Below, in pieces: positions 9,855 through 20,928 of a stretch of DNA of 64,000 nt. Each line of letters starts with the position of its first letter. The stretch's first letter is position 1. The stretch covers positions 72,911,764-72,975,763 of the forward strand of contig JALMQS010000099.1 of the NCBI GenBank assembly GCA_024734495.1, read 5' to 3'. The notes under the pieces were generated by a model. It worked only from the letters and a program-made list of their open reading frames with translations. It searched no databases and was not told the origin of the DNA. The position numbers were made by a program, and so were the translations under genes. Source of the DNA: Forficula auricularia. Lineage: Eukaryota > Arthropoda > Insecta > Dermaptera > Forficulidae.

Positions 9855-10566
9855 TAAATTCAAAACTTCATTCAGAATGTACCTAAGTGAAAAAAATATC
9901 TTTAACATTTTTTAAGACAAAATATTGGTGATTTCGCGAAATTATTTTTATATGAGTGAAATTATCCACTTATTTAAAGCTACTGCCTCTTAAAAGAGTT
10001 AAAGAATAAACGTTTTAGAGCTAAAAACGACGACTCACGGCTTTTTGTGAATGATCAAATGGATAATGAAGAATGCATATTGATGCGTTGACTTGTGACA
10101 GGGGGGGGGGCTTAAAATATTGGCCATAAGAAAAAATCCACCCGAACCCCTCAGACACATTCAAAAGCCGTTTAGAAAACCGCCTGTACTATAAATTACC
10201 CCTTGAGTATGTTATCGAACTTAATGTCTTCATAAAGTATAATGCAATTGGCATTTCGGAATGGAGATATATACAGAGGGGGCTGGCTTTCAAGTAGGCA
10301 GTTAATTTTTTTCTTTGTTTTTTTGTAATAACCAATAACAAGAAACCAAAAGAGATAAAAAGATGAACAACAAAATCTACTGTGCAGTCATAGCCATGAA
10401 TCTTATTATATATTCTTTCTCAAAAACCGCTCGGTAAGATTTCGATAAAAAAAATCACGAATTAGGAGTTTTTGGATCGACAAGACACTCAAATTTTCAT
10501 ATTAAGTAATTATTCATGGTTAAAGGTATGCCAAATTTGAGTTCTTAAAAGGTTTCCTTTCTCTTT
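9855..10566. other. Non-genic interval
   Basis: No gene or family recognised. Includes a G run at about 10100-10110. Confidence 0.5.
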
Positions 10567-10762
10567 TATTCTAACCGCCCCAGCAATAACGTCAAAATTT
10601 AATTAAAAAAAAAATAAATAAATAAAAATAACAAAGAAATAAAAATAATATATTAGGGATATATGTATATTTTATATATATAAATAATTTTTAATTATTT
10701 ATTTATTTAGATTTAATTGTTATATAGTGGGCAACAAACGAATAAACAAATTCTATAGATAA
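10567..10762. repeat. Dispersed repeat W (approx. 190 bp)
   Basis: Shares ATATATTAGGGATATAT, TTATTTGTTTATTTATTTAG and ACAACAAACGAATAAACAAA with copies at 25810-26008 and 31113-31298 and fragments near 11300-11395, 19800-19855, 36400-36480, 37300-37395 and 38440-38660. Interior is AT-palindromic. It is split from its right end by the MITE at 10765. Confidence 0.6.
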
Positions 10763-10764
10763 TA

Positions 10765-11282
10765 CAGGGTGGGGCATAAAGATCTACACATTTTGAAGAG
10801 GTATAAAAAATAATAAAATTTAACTAGAAAAAAACTGAATATATTTTTAAAAGGAACATAAAATAATTTTTTTTTAAATGTGTTTTAATCATTATCAGAC
10901 AAAAAAAGGGGGAGGTCAAAAATGAAAAATCTAGCCCTGTCGACGAAACTCAACCAAATTTTGTATACATATTCCGTGGACCCCCAGAATGCTAGAAACG
11001 CAAAATCTAACCACCTAAAATGGGGGAGGGGGAGGGTCAAAAATGAAAATTCTAGCCCTTTCGACCAAATTATGTATATGTAAATTTGGTTGAGTTTGGT
11101 CAAAAGGGCTAGAATTTTCATTTTTGACCCCACCCCCCTTTTTTTGTCTGATATAATGTTTAAAACACATTAAAAAAATTATTTTATGTTCTTTTCAAAA
11201 ATATATTCAGTTGTTTTCTAGTTAAATTTTTTCATTTTTTTATACCTCTTCAAAATGTGGCAGATCTTTATGGCCCACCCTG
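10765..11282. mobile_element. Mariner-type MITE with internal repeats, copy 1
   Basis: TA duplication (10763-10764, 11283-11284). Long TIRs begin CAGGGTGGGGCATAAAGATC and read in from both ends for over 100 bp. The core holds units of a 116-bp repeat (GGCTAGAATTTTCATTTTTG, ATTTGGTTGAGTTTGGTC). Sister copy 28974-29809. No transposase. Confidence 0.8.
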
Positions 11283-11284
11283 TA

Positions 11285-12364
11285 GATATATATGGTATTT
11301 TATGTATTTTTTAAATGTTTATTTATTTAGATTTAATTGTTAAATAGTGGACAACAAACGAATAAACAAATTCCATAGATATAGTGGCAGTTTCTGAATG
11401 TGATTTATAATTATTTTTATGAAATTGATTATATTGATTTGATCCATGTAGATATTTCTGATAAGATTAAGCCAAATCGATTTTGGATATTAACTATAAT
11501 CTATTTAAGGATTAGAAAATTGAATTTACATGAGTTTATTAAATTTCAATTGCATAATCTATAATTATATTTTACTGCAGAAATTATATACTAACATATT
11601 TACAATAATAATAAATAAATACATAAATCATTCTTTATTTATTATAAAATGAATAAATAATTAAATTAAAATTAAACATTTAATTAATCTCCTTTCTCTT
11701 GACATTCGATTTAGCATTTATGAATAAATAATAAACATATATATATATATATATATATAAAGTTGACTAATCGTTTTCTGGCAACTGTCGTTTTGGATTT
11801 TATGATCTATGCAGATAATAGGCTTAAGACTGACTCGCTTTGTTTGAATCCTTAAGCTAAATGGCGTTGGATGAAAAATTAAATCCAAGGATATGCATGA
11901 CAATCTTTTCGAAATATTGAGTAATCGAGATCAGAAATATTATGTAAAAACAAAAAACTCCAGGTAGGTGGCAGCACCGAACCTTCGATTTGTCACTTAA
12001 TTAGGGGGCAATTATTTCCTTATTTATTATCCAATTCACATTTATTATACTAATAAAATACATTAAGATAGGATTTAAAATATAATTAACAAACGGAAAT
12101 TGATGTTTCACAAAAATTCTTACACTTATTTATTTATTTATTTTATCTACATGCCATTGGTGTAATTATAATTTATGTTTACTCCGATATAGATACATTT
12201 AAATTAAAACGTTAGGAAAATTCATCAAAATTTGGTTAGATATGTAACTTTTTTAAGTTCTTTAGTTTCTAACGCAAATTCATTCAAATTGCTAGAAAAA
12301 CATGTTTCTAATTTGGATAAATTAAGATAACCTATATATTATTAACTAAATCAAAGTATAGTTT
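11285..12364. other. Non-genic interval
   Basis: Contains the right end of repeat W near 11300-11395 and an (AT)n run at about 11736-11759. No gene seen. Confidence 0.5.
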
Positions 12365-12594
12365 TAAGTGGGAGATAAATATAACCTGAATTTATCGCGC
12401 GGAGAATTTACCACTGCTCGAAGCCTCTAAAACCTTAGTAAATTGGATATTGAATTGTATCTAAGTTTCTGAGATTGGCTCGTGATCCCGGCTTCTTTTT
12501 CCTTCTACTCTGTTCTTTTCACGATGGAGGAGCCAGCCCATACAGGCCTTTAGGGGATCCACCTTCTGGTGTATCTCCTTCTCACATCAATATC

Positions 12595-12625
<31 letters not shown>
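12365..12625 (+). mobile_element. Poly(A)-tailed retroposon 3' end, copy 1
   Basis: About 230 bp nearly identical to 61855-62085, followed by a run of 28 A. Shared markers: GCTCGTGATCCCGGC, CACGATGGAGG, CCACCTTCTGGTGTATCTCC. A common 3' end plus poly(A) fits a LINE 3' UTR or a SINE; no protein homology is visible so the family is open. Confidence 0.65.
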
Positions 12626-12629
<4 letters not shown>

Positions 12630-12639
12630 TAAATAGCAT

Positions 12640-12893
12640 TTGTAGTTAGAGTAGACCGGGGCACATTTACGCGCATTTTTTTATTTTATTTTTTATAATC
12701 TTTTCATTTGATTTAATGTGTTTAAAACTGTTTAGGGTGATAATATAGTTATTAAAGTATATTGATATGTATATACATTTATTTTATTGTGTGAAAAAAA
12801 TTTTCATTGGCCTAAAAGTCTAGTGCGTAAACATGCCCCGGGTGTGGGGCATGTTTACGCACCTATAGAAGCACCTTTACGCATATCTTAGAG
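12640..12893. other. Host repeat of the hAT insertion
   Basis: Contains inverted strings around GGGGCACATTTACGCG and GTAAACATGCCCCGG, suggesting an older repeat interrupted by the hAT at 12894; the right part resumes at 13684. Confidence 0.35.
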
Positions 12894-13675
12894 CAGAGGT
12901 CGCCAAAGTGGTCTATATAGACCCCCAGGGGTCTATTTAACAAAAGCGCGGGTCGATCCGATCGAAAGGGTCTATTGGGGGTCGAAGAAAAAACAGTTCT
13001 TAATACGCAAATCACACATACCTAATTGAGTATGTAAAATTTGTGAATTTTTTTATAATTGACTTAATATCATTAATATCAAGGACGCTTCTTAAAAATT
13101 TAACAATAAGCAAATTTTGGACAAATATAAATATAATGCAAAAATATGTAAAACTTTACGATATAGCTCAGCCATTTGTGCTAGCATTTCCAAGTTCCTA
13201 TATGGTTGAAGCCGGTTTCAGTCACGTAAATTCAATCTTAACTAAGTACAGAAATAAATTAAATGTGGAGTTTCGAGGGGATTTAAGATTAAAATTGACC
13301 AATTTTGAACCCAATATAGCGAACCTTGCAAAAAAACACCAGGCACACCCATCTCATTGATTAAGAAGCAATACATCTGTAGTTACTTTACTTATTATTT
13401 CTACTTATTTATAATTACTTATTATTTAATAAATATGTATAACTTATTTCTGGGAAAATCATTAAATTTCATCATTAATATATTTTTCATAAAACTATTG
13501 TTTTACACACAATGTACTATTAATTTAATAAATGTTTAAAATCACAAAATAAATGTACATTACAGTATATAATAGAGTTTTATTTTAATTAACAGAAAAT
13601 TACTTTTATGGGGGTCGATGGAGATTTCGAAAAATTATATAGGGGTCGATGATCAAAAAAGTTTGGCGACCCCTG
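12894..13675 (+). mobile_element. hAT element, internally deleted
   Basis: Perfect 8-bp duplication TCTTAGAG (12886-12893, 13676-13683). Ends CAGAGGTCGCCAAA and, on the other strand, CAGGGGTCGCCAAA. Sub-terminal GGGGTCTATT/GGGGTCGAT strings occur at both sides. It retains only the C-terminal dimerisation segment of a transposase. Confidence 0.9.
13043..13360 (+). pseudogene. hAT transposase C-terminal dimerisation fragment
   Basis: The 105-residue ORF carries the hAT C-terminal (dimerisation) signature: the FPSSYMVEAGFSHVNSI block at residues 49-65, a YRNKLNVEFRGDLRLKL segment after it and LTNFEPNI near 85-92. This block is shared with ZBED/FAM200-like host proteins derived from hAT. Residues 1-24 have no clear homology. 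The DNA-binding BED finger and the catalytic core are missing, so the protein cannot be an active transposase. It lies inside a well-bounded hAT element, which explains its survival as a fragment. Confidence 0.85.
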
Positions 13676-13683
13676 TCTTAGAG

Positions 13684-14142
13684 AGTATAATAAGGATAAA
13701 AAACTGTAACTGAACATTCCCAGAATTGTTTTATTGCCATCAAACACAATTACATTCTTTTCCTAAGCTAGTTAAGGTAACTAAAGTACAAAAATTAACT
13801 AATTTTACAGGCAATAGGCTAAAACAAAAACCATCTTAATATTATCAGACCTCAGCCTACTCAACAAATAGAATAATAATTTCCGTTATTTTGTCATTGA
13901 TCATATTATCTGGCAAAATTAATATGATACCACCCCTAAGGTATCCCCTTTTCAATTAAAAAAAGAATCATCGAAATCGGTCCATAGACAAAGAAGTTAT
14001 TCGTAAACCTACATTACAAAAATGGTCCAATACCAATGAAAAAAAGGGACCAATCGGGTACGAGACTGAACCCAATGCAAAAAAATCATCCAAAATGGCC
14101 CACATGGTAAAGAGAAATAAATGTTCAAACACAAAAAAAAAT
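13684..14142. repeat. Partial M-family repeat and AT-rich sequence
   Basis: From about 13870 to 14100 the sequence matches the non-palindromic part of the M family (GTCATTGATCATAT, GGGACCAATCGG, AACCCAATGCAAAAAAAT), truncated on both sides. No gene. Confidence 0.5.
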
Positions 14143-15318
14143 AAACTGCAACGGATCGTTGCTAAACTTTATCCAAATTCATTTGAAATATTAATATGTT
14201 TGTTCCTTTATTATTAATCAGATATCACTTGCAATTTGTAGTTCATATTGACATTAATTCAAAAATAATTCTCATTTAATAGTCGAGGAATAACCATTCT
14301 ACATTGGATTTTTGACATTTCGGGTATTATTGTAACCATTGCTGAAGACATGGAGGAATCGACTTAAAATCAAAAATAGCCATCGATTCTCATCTGATAC
14401 TTGAGGAATAACAATTCTACATTAGGTTTTTGACGTTTCGATCATTATTGGTAACCATTGCTGAAGACATGGAGGAATCGACTTAAAATCAAAAATAACG
14501 ATCGATTCTTATCTAATACTAGAGGAATAACCTTATTGCATTCCATTTTTGATGTTTTGACTATTAATGGCAACTTCTACTGAAAACGTGGAAGAATCGA
14601 CTTAAAATCAAAAAGACTAAATTCTTTTATGGCAAACAACTCAAGCAAGACCTCGTATCTTACTCAAGTTTTATTATTATATTAAAATGTTTCTCCTAGA
14701 ACCAACACCGAACTCCTCAAAAGTTACAAATGAATAAATTTTAAAGAATTTAAAAAATTAAAAAAGTACTACTTACTCTAGAGTAAAGTACTTTAAAATA
14801 TAATTTTACTAAAAGCTTTATTTAACCTTTTTTGTGGTCCCCAAGGTACTTAATTAGGATATTAAATTTCATCAAAATTGGTTAAGTCATTTTCAAGATA
14901 TTTAGAAAAAGCTAAAAAAGTACTTAAATAAAGTACTAATGTTTGTGGGTCGATATGTACCAAAAACTAATCAGCGCTTCATTTTGTTAAAAGAATGCTA
15001 GGTTTTCAATTTCATTTCAATCGGTGCAACGGTGTGGAAAAAATCGTGGGCCAAAAAAACGATAACATACATACATACATACATACATACATCCGCACGC
15101 ACTAAATGAAAAAATCGCACTTTTTAGCCTCTCGACGAGACCCCATGTAATTTTTGGCAAAACCGTCACGTGCTAAAATTCAACCTAATTGAATACTACA
15201 ATTTGTGACTTTAATTGCGTCCATGGGTTCCGTAGTCTTTACCTGAGGACCCTTTGAAGCCACGCTTGCCCCGAGAGCGATTACAATACTTTACCCATGC
15301 TTTGCATTGGATAAAGTA
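14143..15318 (-). mobile_element. HINE-like element, copy 2, split by an insertion
   Basis: Same family as 6658-7250. Left piece 14143-14200 and right piece 14778-15318 join cleanly when 14201-14777 is removed. Carries a (CATA)n block at about 15065-15091. Non-coding. Confidence 0.65.
14201..14777. mobile_element. PLE-related insertion with three 120-bp tandem units
   Basis: Three tandem units start at about 14284, 14404 and 14523 (GAGGAATAAC...). On the minus strand each has a CAGCAATGG-like box, a weak GGT/ACC helix and GAAATGTC or GAAACGTC, resembling a corrupted hammerhead. The right end (about 14640-14715) is the PLE1-type 3' block with CTCGTATCTTACTC and AGAACCAACACCGAACTCC. Confidence 0.5.
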
Positions 15319-15354
15319 AAAAAACAGACATTCCGTTGAATTGATAACCTCCTT

Positions 15355-15530
15355 TTTTAGTTTTTAAGGAATTTGGTGTTGGTACTTGGTGAAACATTTT
15401 TTAAAATTATTGGATTAAAAATACTTGGTAGGTTTCACATTAAGATATAAAAAAATAGAACGAATTTATTTTTGGAGAATCTTTAATCTCGATATATATA
15501 TTTCGGGTGACTAACCCATCTTCAGGAGCA
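15355..15530 (-). mobile_element. PLE1-type 3' end with hammerhead-like motif
   Basis: Minus strand: hammerhead-like motif (15485-15530), a GTGAAACC block, then the tail TGTTTCACC...ACCAACACC. The 5' limit of the unit is not clear. Confidence 0.55.
15485..15530 (-). ncRNA. Hammerhead-like motif
   Basis: CTGAAGA, helix II GGGT/ACCC, GAAA, palindromic ATATATAT and triplet ATC; helix I starts CTC/GAG. Helix II differs from PLE1 at 4591 but remains paired. Confidence 0.5.
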
Positions 15531-16289
15531 ACAGAAAGTAACTGACCTGGTATATTCTTAAGATTTATACAAAAAATTCTCATTTTAATGACTTAATAGC
15601 TCAAAAAGAAGAAATGTATTTAGGTCTGTTCTAAAGAGATATTACAGAAAATTGTGAAAATTTAGAAAAATTAAACAAATAGTAGGTACTTCTGACTTAA
15701 CATCGAAACTTGTCTTATCTTCATTGAAAAGTAAAAATAAATATTTCAAAATAAGCACGCGTTCAATATAAGTATATACTCACGTTTATAAAGAAATGGT
15801 TTAATTAAAAAAAAAATGTTGTTTATTATTTCTATTATTTCGTAATAATCGATTTTTTCCTTGTCTCTGAATATTTATTAGATTTTATTATTTATATTAT
15901 TATTCAGAAATATCAAATAAATTCGATTTTCTAATCAACTTTCATTTGCAATCATTTATAGTACAAGTACTACTACAACTACTACGTATATACAGTAATA
16001 TTTATTCGAAAAGAAAGAATAATTTTCCCATAAATTGATTGATCAACAACGACAACAGCAATTCTAGCTCTATCAACAACATGGCTCGGGAAATTTAATC
16101 AACCCTGACACGAATCGGAATCAACTCGAAACAAACAAAAAAAATATCAATATAGCCATTTAATAGATAAATAAATAAATAGAAGGTATAATAAATCGCT
16201 TATAGCGAAATAGATAATAACTTCATTAGTTGCGATTTCTCGAAATAAATAATAAATAAAAATTGAAGTTGGAGACATCAATCAAACAT
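15531..16289. other. Non-genic AT-rich interval
   Basis: No coding or repeat assignment beyond simple AT-rich sequence. Confidence 0.5.
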
Positions 16290-16815
16290 CCCATATGGAA
16301 ATAAATAGATTTTCAAAATATGTTTTTTATATATTTTTTGAAAATATATTAAAAATATAAAAATTTTGTTTTAAATTTATATAAAATTTATCCTAGGGCG
16401 ACATAAAAATAATTTTATTTTAAAAATATATAGAAAACATAAACTTTATATAAATTTAACACAAAAATTTTATATTTTTAATATATTTTCAAAAATATAT
16501 AGAAAACATAAACTTTATATAAATTTAACACAAAAATTTTATATTTTTAATATATTTTCAAAAATATATAGAAAACATAAACTTTATATAAATTTAACAC
16601 AAAAATTTTATATTTTTAATATATTTTCAAAAATATATAGAAAACATCATTTTTATATAAATTTAACACAAAAATTTTATATTTTTAATATATTTTCAAA
16701 AATATATAGAAAACATAAACTTTATATAAATTTAACACAAAAATTTTATATTTTTAATATATTTTCAAAAATATATAAAAAACATATTACGAAAATCTAT
16801 TTATTTCTATACGGG
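16290..16815. mobile_element. TIR element filled by a 69-bp tandem array
   Basis: Outer ends CCCATATGGAAATAAATAG and, reverse complement, CCCGTATAGAAATAAATAG. Inside, a 69-bp unit is repeated five times (starts 16432, 16501, 16570, 16639, 16708) with a sixth partial at 16777, and one unit in inverted orientation at 16318-16390. A MITE whose TIR unit has been tandemly amplified would give this. Confidence 0.7.
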
Positions 16816-17064
16816 ATTGAGGGTTTTTTTTCAACTTCCTCTGTTCGTTCATGCTCTGTTCCACTTCATACTACGAAATTTTCTTGGTAATATTATTAGC
16901 AGTAGGGAATTTTGTTTTAATCAGATATTCTATATCAAAGAATTCCTCTTGAGTTGCGACCTTCCTAGTATGAAGCATCATCATGTATTTATGCCTCATG
17001 TTTATATATATGTCCGATCTCATAACCTCAATTATTTAAGAACGAAAAGGAAAAATACATTCCC

Positions 17065-17320
17065 GATAGAGTCCCGTCACGGCGACAGACAGACAGAAAG
17101 CTTAGGTACTTGGATATCAGAATTTTTTTTTTAAAGATCTAGGAATGTAAAAGATAGCAAGAATTATAAGTAAAGAGTGACGTCAGAAGTAGGCTTTGGC
17201 AATCACCATGGTCAACTGACCATATACAATGTAAGAATTTTGAAAAATTTGGCCTAACGCCATTTAATTTCCTTGAAAAATCATCTTTAGAAACAGTGTT
17301 TTGCGTGGTCTATTTTTTAA
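17065..17320 (+). repeat. Dispersed repeat, copy 1
   Basis: Closely matches 25393-25640: CCCGTCAC, GACAGACAGAC, GGTACTTGGA, GATCTAGGAATGTAAAA, GAGTGACGTCAGA, TTCCTTGAAAAA. The two copies diverge exactly after TTTTTTAAT, where the Helitron-like chain begins here. Confidence 0.65.
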
Positions 17321-17988
17321 TTGTGCCTTTTGGCACGCCCTCGAAGCTCGGCCCTCCGGGCTTGTGCCCTGGCGGGCGCCGTCTCGGTGCAGAAATTTTA
17401 TTCCTCTTAAAACACCACACTCCAAATGTATACCTGTAAACTCCCGAAAATACATAGTCTCTTAAAAGGTTCGCCTCATTTTCGTCCTGACACAGCTACA
17501 GAAATGAGGCTCTAGATATGAATCTGGAAGTATTTTTTTTCTATAATCTACAGCATTGTGATATTTTTTGTGTGCAAATAGATTTATTTAAATAAGTGGG
17601 ATCGTGTGAGGAGGAGAATTATATTATATCATTTTTTTTAAATTCGATAATGGATATCAGGCTCCAAATATTTAAAAGAGATCAGGTGCTGTTTGTATGA
17701 TATGACAGGCTGCTCCCCCCAGTATTGCAATGATAAACTCGGGCATGCGTGTCTTAAGTCATTCAATTTTGTAAAAATCCAAAAATAAGAATAACAAATT
17801 TTAGATTTTTAAAAAATTATAAAAAAGTAGCAAATTATTAAAAAATAAACAAATAATATATAAAATATAAATCAAATAAGATGTGATTTTTTATTTTTCT
17901 GTGCGCAAAGAAAAGCCAATTGAATATTTAATATTTGAATGGTGAGGGGGGGGGGAGGAATAATTATCAACATATTTAATGTTTCTCT

Positions 17989-18450
17989 GTTAAGAGGCAT
18001 GACGCTGTGGTACGATGTCTGGCCGACGATTTGATCAAAAAGGGAATGCGTGTCGAGTTGGAGTACTTGTACTCCAGCTCGGCGGGCAATAGAAAGCCAG
18101 ACATCGTGGCAAAGGATGCGGCGGGGGTGGTGTGGGTTTTGGACGTCCAGATCGTCTCCGCGCTTGCAGGACTGGGTGTTGCCCACCGAAATAAAATAGA
18201 AAAATATAGGGGCAACTCCAGTCTGGTAGATAATATTGCGGAGCGATTTGGCGTCGGGGCGGGCTCGGTCAGGGTCGAGGCCATCACACTCTCGTGGAAG
18301 GGAGTGTGGTGGCATAAAGCGGTGGAGTCCCTCATCGCTCTGGGTATATCCCAAAAAACAATAAACGATTTGACATATAGGGCGATGAGGGGATCTCTTC
18401 TTAATTTTTACACTTTCGGCAGAAGAACATGGAGAGCGGGTGGCGTATGA
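17989..18450 (+). pseudogene. R2/R4-type LINE C-terminus: restriction-like endonuclease
   Basis: Open frame from 17980 to the TGA at 18448-18450, 5'-truncated. It contains the RLE nuclease of site-specific LINEs that nick their target for reverse transcription. Numbering from 18007: KPD at 30-32 and D46 in LDVQ give the PD-x13-D motif; RHDAVVRCLADDL just upstream is the stretch that follows the CCHC finger in such elements; AHRNKIEKY lies at 59-67. The finger and reverse transcriptase are absent. Codon choice is much more GC-rich than the surroundings, suggesting a recent arrival. The exact clade (R2, R4/Dong, NeSL) cannot be settled by eye. Confidence 0.75.
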
Positions 18451-18655
18451 TTATTTTTTGTGAATAAAAAAAAAAAAAAAAAAAGAAATGTGAAATGTGA
18501 GCCAGGATTAATCCTGGCTCTCTCAGCCACCCGCTCTGAATCTGAATTAATTTGTTCTGAAGCCGAAGGTGTGAAGGATTTGTGGGTAAATTTGTGTATT
18601 AATCTTAAATTTTCTTGTAAGAGGCGGCCCGCTCCTCGGAGGCCCAATAAATAAA
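18432..18655 (+). other. Structured 3' UTR of the RLE LINE
   Basis: AGAGCGGGTGG at 18432 pairs with CCACCCGCTCT near 18527. The perfect 22-bp palindrome at 18499-18520 (GAGCCAGGAT and its inverse) sits between them, next to an A-rich run 18462-18484. The unit ends in AATAAATAAAATAAAATAAA. Folded 3' UTRs are the RNA signal for reverse transcription in R2-type elements. Confidence 0.5.
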
Positions 18656-18801
18656 ATAAAATAAATTGGAGTCTTTCATTTCAAATTATAATTACAATTA
18701 TATTTCAAATTTGCCGCAAATATAGCGACAGCATCAGCGCTCCCTGACGGCAGCATTCTCTGAGCGTTGTTACAAATTAATCTAGGCTCTTATATATAGT
18801 A

Positions 18802-19130
18802 CGAGCAGTACCCGGCGTGCCTACGGCACGCCCGGCACCGCTCGGCCCTCCGGGCAGGTGGCCCTGGCGGGCAGCGTCTCGAGATGTGATTATTAGCTGT
18901 CCGTAATTATATGTTTTGAAAAAAATATTTTTTTGAATAATGAATTTTGATCAAAGAAAGATTTAAAAAATATCAGTAAATGCTTTATAAATACTTTATT
19001 AGAGCATACAACCATTTCTCTCGAAGTTCCCGATCGGTTGGAAACCTATTTCATTATTATATTAAGGTAAGATAGCAGTACCAGGCGTGCTCCGAGCTGG
19101 TGGCCCTGGCGGGCAGCGTCTCGAGATATG
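18802..19130 (-). mobile_element. Two further Helitron-like 3' hairpin blocks (HLE-C, HLE-D)
   Basis: HLE-C starts directly at the end of HLE-B: TATATATAGTA joins CGAGCAGTACCCGGCG without a gap. It has hairpins GGCGTGCC-GGCACGCC, GCCC-TCC-GGGC and GCCC-TGGC-GGGC. HLE-D at about 19076-19130 has a shortened version (CAGTACCAGGCGTGC, CCCTGGCGGGCAGCGTCTCG). GC content is far above the surroundings. Confidence 0.55.
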
Positions 19131-19334
19131 GCTATTAGCCGTCTATAATAACTTGAAATGAAAAGTAATTTGTTGAATGGTGAGAATCGATAAAAAAAGG
19201 CGAAAAAAACATTAAAAAAAACTTTATTAGAGTTATATTAAAACAAATAAACAAACACAAATAACATAAATATACGACCATACACTCAACATCTAACAAT
19301 TGATAAATTTATTAAAATTATTAAAAATTATTAA

Positions 19335-19432
19335 AAAACAGAAGACTCTCTCATTTTATTTTATTTTTTAACCTAAAATAAAAACAATTCTGTTACCATC
19401 GACAGTGAAATCTTTTATTCAACTAATAAGAA
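19335..19432 (+). mobile_element. 5'-truncated copy of foldback element F with tail
   Basis: Matches the arm edge of F (AAAAAACAGAAGACTC, TTTTTAACCTAAAATAAA) followed by the tail CTGTTACCATCGACAGTG and CTTTTATTCAACT. It shows the arm-tail order without an inverted partner. Confidence 0.6.
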
Positions 19433-20794
19433 TTATTCTCATTATTCCATTAAATCATATCTCATTAAAACTTATATTGTAAATTAAATATATATAATAT
19501 ATATTTATATTTTAAAATTAATTTGACTGCTAAAATTTCAAGAATTTATATTTTTCTTAAATTCAAAAAAAAAAATAATTTTCCCGGTATAATATATATT
19601 TTAAATATAATATATATTTTAAAATTTCAAATGAGACACGCCGTAAATCTAATATTCTAAGCTATATAGAGGAATATATTAATATTAATATATAGAGATA
19701 TTATAGATAGAGAATATAGAGATATATTATTTGAAAAATTTGACAATCTAACTATTAGTTGCTTTTTCTCACCACATCGTTCTTTGATGCGCCACATGAC
19801 ATGACAATGGCTTTTATATATATAGATATATGGACAAACAAATAAACAAATTCTAGAATTTATATAGGTATATATTAGCGAGGTGTGAATGTTCTGGCAA
19901 TTCCATTCAACCAGAAGAGACAAAACATGTCTATGAATTTCGCAACGGTAACCATTATTCTTGTTGAATTTATTTCCAGTTCAAAAGCCAGCCACTCTTA
20001 ATGCTGTCCGTCCCTCAGTCCATTTGGCTTAGCGTTTCGAACGTTCTACGCAACACAAAATTCAAATATGCAGTTTCTAAAATTAAACCAGAAACGCCGA
20101 CAATATTGATGAACTAAAAAAAGAAAAGCCCGGAGGGAGGGAAGGGATAAAAATCTCAGAGGAAAGGACGGACAGACAGATGGATAGATGTGCAAATTGA
20201 CGTTGGCTGGCAATCAAACACACGCCACACACACACACACACACACACATACATACATAGAGATGAATGATTCATTGAAATGCGAGGCCGGCCGCGAGTT
20301 GTTCGGCGTTCTTTGATCCCCCCATCATCCATGGATGGGCCCCCTGAGCACAAAGGGAACGAAGGCGCAAAAGGGAAGCTCACTCACTTCTGCAGACAGG
20401 AACATTTTCCAGATCAAATGCCACAAGGGATGGTCACGTGACACTCCCGATTGGATTAATCAAAATTCAAAAACACACACATACAGACTCCTCCCCCTCT
20501 AATGCAAATTCAATGTTTTCCGATTATACGATTGGAAAAAGGATATCGAAAAGTATGTCAAGTGGTTGTCAGTCTCAAGTGCTGGCTGGGCAGGCAGTCA
20601 CTAGTCAGAGTCACTACTCACTGTCCAGTTACCATTTTTAGTGTCTATGTCCGGTTTGCTTGGAATCAGAAAAGAAAGTTTCGATAAGAGGACTCATCTG
20701 AAGAAGAGGCAATCATAAAAATAAAACTATCGTCTATTCTTATGAAAGTTTATTTTGAAAAACAAAATACTGTCACTTTTATTAGTAAAATGTA
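19433..20794. other. Non-genic interval
   Basis: No gene identified. AT-rich to about 19900, then more balanced sequence 19980-20660. A (CA)n microsatellite lies at 20221-20252. The balanced part has no long coding frame but could be host intergenic sequence. Confidence 0.5.
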
Positions 20795-20928
20795 TACACT
20801 ATGGTGCAAAAAGAGTGGAACACTTAGAAAAATTTAGTTTTTTCAAATAATTTTCAGAAAAAACATATTTTATATCAATCTCTGATTGTACAAATATTTA
20901 TAAGCATAAAATTGGAGTAATTTTTGGA

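Larger units (their letters stand above)
17321..18801 (-). mobile_element. Helitron-like unit HLE-B carrying an RLE LINE fragment
   Basis: Minus-strand element whose 5' end is TACTATATATAAGAGCC at 18801 and whose 3' end is a GC-rich multi-hairpin block (17325-17392) now partly decayed. Shared with HLE-A (57042-57827): the hairpin block, AACCACACTCCAAATG-like text, a G run with AGGAATAATTAT, and GTTGTTACAAATTAATCTAG. The LINE fragment 17989-18655 is extra relative to HLE-A. Confidence 0.55.

Noticed and set aside
17872..18354. Minus-strand ORFs of 160 and 119 residues
   Set aside because: Antisense shadows of the GC-rich RLE endonuclease frame on the plus strand.
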